From NCBI GenBank assembly GCA_017448355.1, contig JAFSLQ010000022.1, forward strand, positions 1 to 34,112: 34,112 nucleotides of DNA, read 5' to 3'. The notes below the pieces were generated by a model. That model saw nothing but the letters and a program-made list of their open reading frames with translations. It was not told where the DNA came from and did no database searches. Below, one piece after another: positions 33,026 through 34,112 of the stretch. The stretch is from Clostridia bacterium. Its GTDB lineage: Bacteria; Bacillota; Clostridia; Christensenellales; Borkfalkiaceae. Every line of letters begins with the position of its first letter. Positions within the stretch are counted from its first letter, which is position 1. A program made the translations under genes and the position numbers.

Positions 33026-34099
33026 ATGAAAAAACTTTTATTATTGTTAAGTTTGTGTGTAATGAGTGCATGTTGCGTTTTCGGGTTTAACGCCTGTGGA
33101 GATACAAATCCTTCGCATACGCACGAGTATACCGATATGGTTGTAGAACCGACTTGTACGAAAGACGGCTACGTTTTACATTTATGTTCTTGCGGCTATT
33201 ATTTTAAGGAAGATGTTGCCAAAGTTTCACACGATTATGAGTGGACTATAACGCAAGAGCCTACCGAAACGGAAGAAGGCGTTAACACGGGTGTTTGCAA
33301 ACTCTGCGGTGATATTATAACCGAAAATGTTCCCACTTTAAATCACGAACATAAGTACGTTATTTCTTTTGAAAAACCGACTTGTACCGAACAAGGTTAT
33401 ACCTTACATAAATGTGCTTGCGGAGATGAGTTTAAAGATGATTTTGTCAACGCGTTAGGTCATAATTGTACTGAAAGTTTAGTAGAACCTACTTGTGTCG
33501 GACAAGGATATACCGCATACGTTTGTTCAAGATGTGAAGAGATTTTTAAAGATGATTTTACAAATGCGACAGGTCATACTTATACTTACGTTGAAAACAG
33601 TTTTGATGATGCAAATATGACTGCTGAATTTAAATGTAGTAAGTGTGACAAAACGGTATCTAAATCGGTAGAATTTGTTAGCGAACACCTGGAAGGTGGT
33701 TATACTTCTTATATTGCAAAGATTTCTAACGGGATAGGCGGTATTCAGCCGGTAATGTTCAATATATATAACGAAAATTCGGGTTATCATTTAATCGGTA
33801 TTTATAACGGAACTCCGATTAGGGTTAAAGCCTACGATATTATGGATAACAATGTAGAAGAATATAATGCGGCGATTGACTACTTTTTTTATAATAGTAC
33901 TCTTCGTTGGAGCGAAGGTGCACCTGCCAACTGTTCGACTTATGGTATTGCAGTTTTTACTTGTACTGTATGTGATGAAAGGATTGTTATTGCGCTATCT
34001 GGCGAACACTTTGGTTTGGATGAACATCAGGTAAGGATTGTTGACGGGCATATAGAAGAATATTGTACAGATTGTGGACGTTGGATAAAAGTTTCATAA
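33026..34099 (+). CDS. Secreted lipoprotein-like protein with Cys/His repeats
   Basis: A complete 357-residue protein. It has an N-terminal signal (MKK then LLLLLSLCV) and a lipobox-like Cys at 16 (MSAC) or 24 (FNACGD), so a lipoprotein on the outer membrane face is likely. Residues 33-184 are four repeats of about 38 residues of the form EPTCTxxGYxxxxCxCG...F(K/D)DDF...GH, with CxC or CxxC pairs at 54/56, 91/94, 130/132, 167/170 and a half repeat at 204/207. The C-terminal part (about 220-357) has more CxxC pairs (TCTVCDE, CTDCGRW). Such repeats are common in surface proteins of gut Clostridia; function is unknown, and metal binding or disulphide stabilisation is inference. Codons are more A/T-ended (GAT, TGT, TAT) than in neighbouring genes. 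Confidence 0.85.
   Translation: MKKLLLLLSLCVMSACCVFGFNACGDTNPSHTHEYTDMVVEPTCTKDGYVLHLCSCGYYFKEDVAKVSHDYEWTITQEPTETEEGVNTGVCKLCGDIITENVPTLNHEHKYVISFEKPTCTEQGYTLHKCACGDEFKDDFVNALGHNCTESLVEPTCVGQGYTAYVCSRCEEIFKDDFTNATGHTYTYVENSFDDANMTAEFKCSKCDKTVSKSVEFVSEHLEGGYTSYIAKISNGIGGIQPVMFNIYNENSGYHLIGIYNGTPIRVKAYDIMDNNVEEYNAAIDYFFYNSTLRWSEGAPANCSTYGIAVFTCTVCDERIVIALSGEHFGLDEHQVRIVDGHIEEYCTDCGRWIKVS
33122..33679 (+). repeat. Four and a half tandem protein-level Cys/His repeats
   Basis: Repeat units span residues 33-69, 70-107, 109-146 and 147-184, with a half unit to about 218. Units 1, 3 and 4 are closest (EPTCTKDGYVLHLCSCG, KPTCTEQGYTLHKCACG, EPTCVGQGYTAYVCSRC); unit 2 is diverged (EPTETEEGVNTGVCKLCG), having lost the first Cys. 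DNA identity between units is moderate, so the duplication is not recent. Confidence 0.8.
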
Positions 34100-34112
34100 T
34101 AATTTTAAGAAA

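Noticed and set aside
1-34112. CRISPR array, prophage, insertion sequence or toxin-antitoxin system
   Set aside because: No regularly spaced direct repeats, integrase, transposase or phage structural genes, and no paired small toxin-antitoxin genes, are seen.

Overview
The window reads as a chromosomal housekeeping segment of a strictly anaerobic, fermentative low-to-mid-GC Firmicute of the class Clostridia. The evidence is an electron-bifurcating type [FeFe]-hydrogenase, a HemZ-type radical SAM protein, the Bacillus/Clostridium gene order rpsO-pnp-ylxY-mlpA, whiA near murB and dnaE, and paired ATP- and PPi-type phosphofructokinases. The divergent SecD/SecF pair and the absence of rapZ and yvcK next to whiA suggest an uncultured lineage (Christensenellales-like would be my guess, held loosely). 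I see no phage, insertion sequence, CRISPR array, tRNA or rRNA.

Layout. 1-3070: 3' part of a HndC/NuoF-like flavoprotein subunit and the complete [FeFe]-hydrogenase catalytic subunit, closed by a perfect terminator. 3107-5275: a divergent EF-G paralogue with its own promoter and terminator. 5291-6967: a guanylate-kinase-like protein with an extra ParB-like C-terminal region, coupled to a CPBP membrane protease. 6964-8154 (minus): dGTPase-like HD hydrolase, the only minus-strand gene. 8250-9636: a small redox-disulfide (DUF1858) protein and a membrane-anchored double zinc-ribbon protein. 9741-12136: separate, divergent secD and secF. 12156-18212: a tightly overlapping operon recJ-rel-MBL hydrolase-hemZ. 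18250-23034: rpsO with a structured leader, pnp, a ylxY-like pseudo-deacetylase and an M16 peptidase. 23059-24060: an orphan solute-binding-like protein. 24057-31429: murB-PHP-whiA-dnaE-pfkA. 31460-32759: PPi-type phosphofructokinase and terminator. 32784-34099: strong promoter, about 190 nt of highly structured leader RNA ending in an intrinsic terminator, then a Cys/His-repeat lipoprotein.

How it works together. The genes cover H2 production from NADH/ferredoxin, glycolytic commitment through two phosphofructokinases, translation and export (EF-G2, S15, SecDF), RNA decay (PNPase), stringent response (Rel), DNA replication and repair (DnaE, RecJ, dGTPase) and cell wall synthesis (MurB). Many junctions are 1-4 nt overlaps (TAATG, ATGA, GTGA), so translational coupling is the rule.

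The most unusual stretch is 32784-33025. A near-consensus promoter drives an RNA whose predicted 5' end coincides with an 11-bp closing helix, enclosing a compact three-way junction and an 11-bp arm, followed by a 10-bp terminator directly in front of the ribosome-binding site. I could not match it to any riboswitch or ncRNA class I know. Other points worth a look are the kinase-ParB-like fusion, lost key residues in SecF, EF-G and YlxY, and the H-cluster L1 motif of the hydrogenase.
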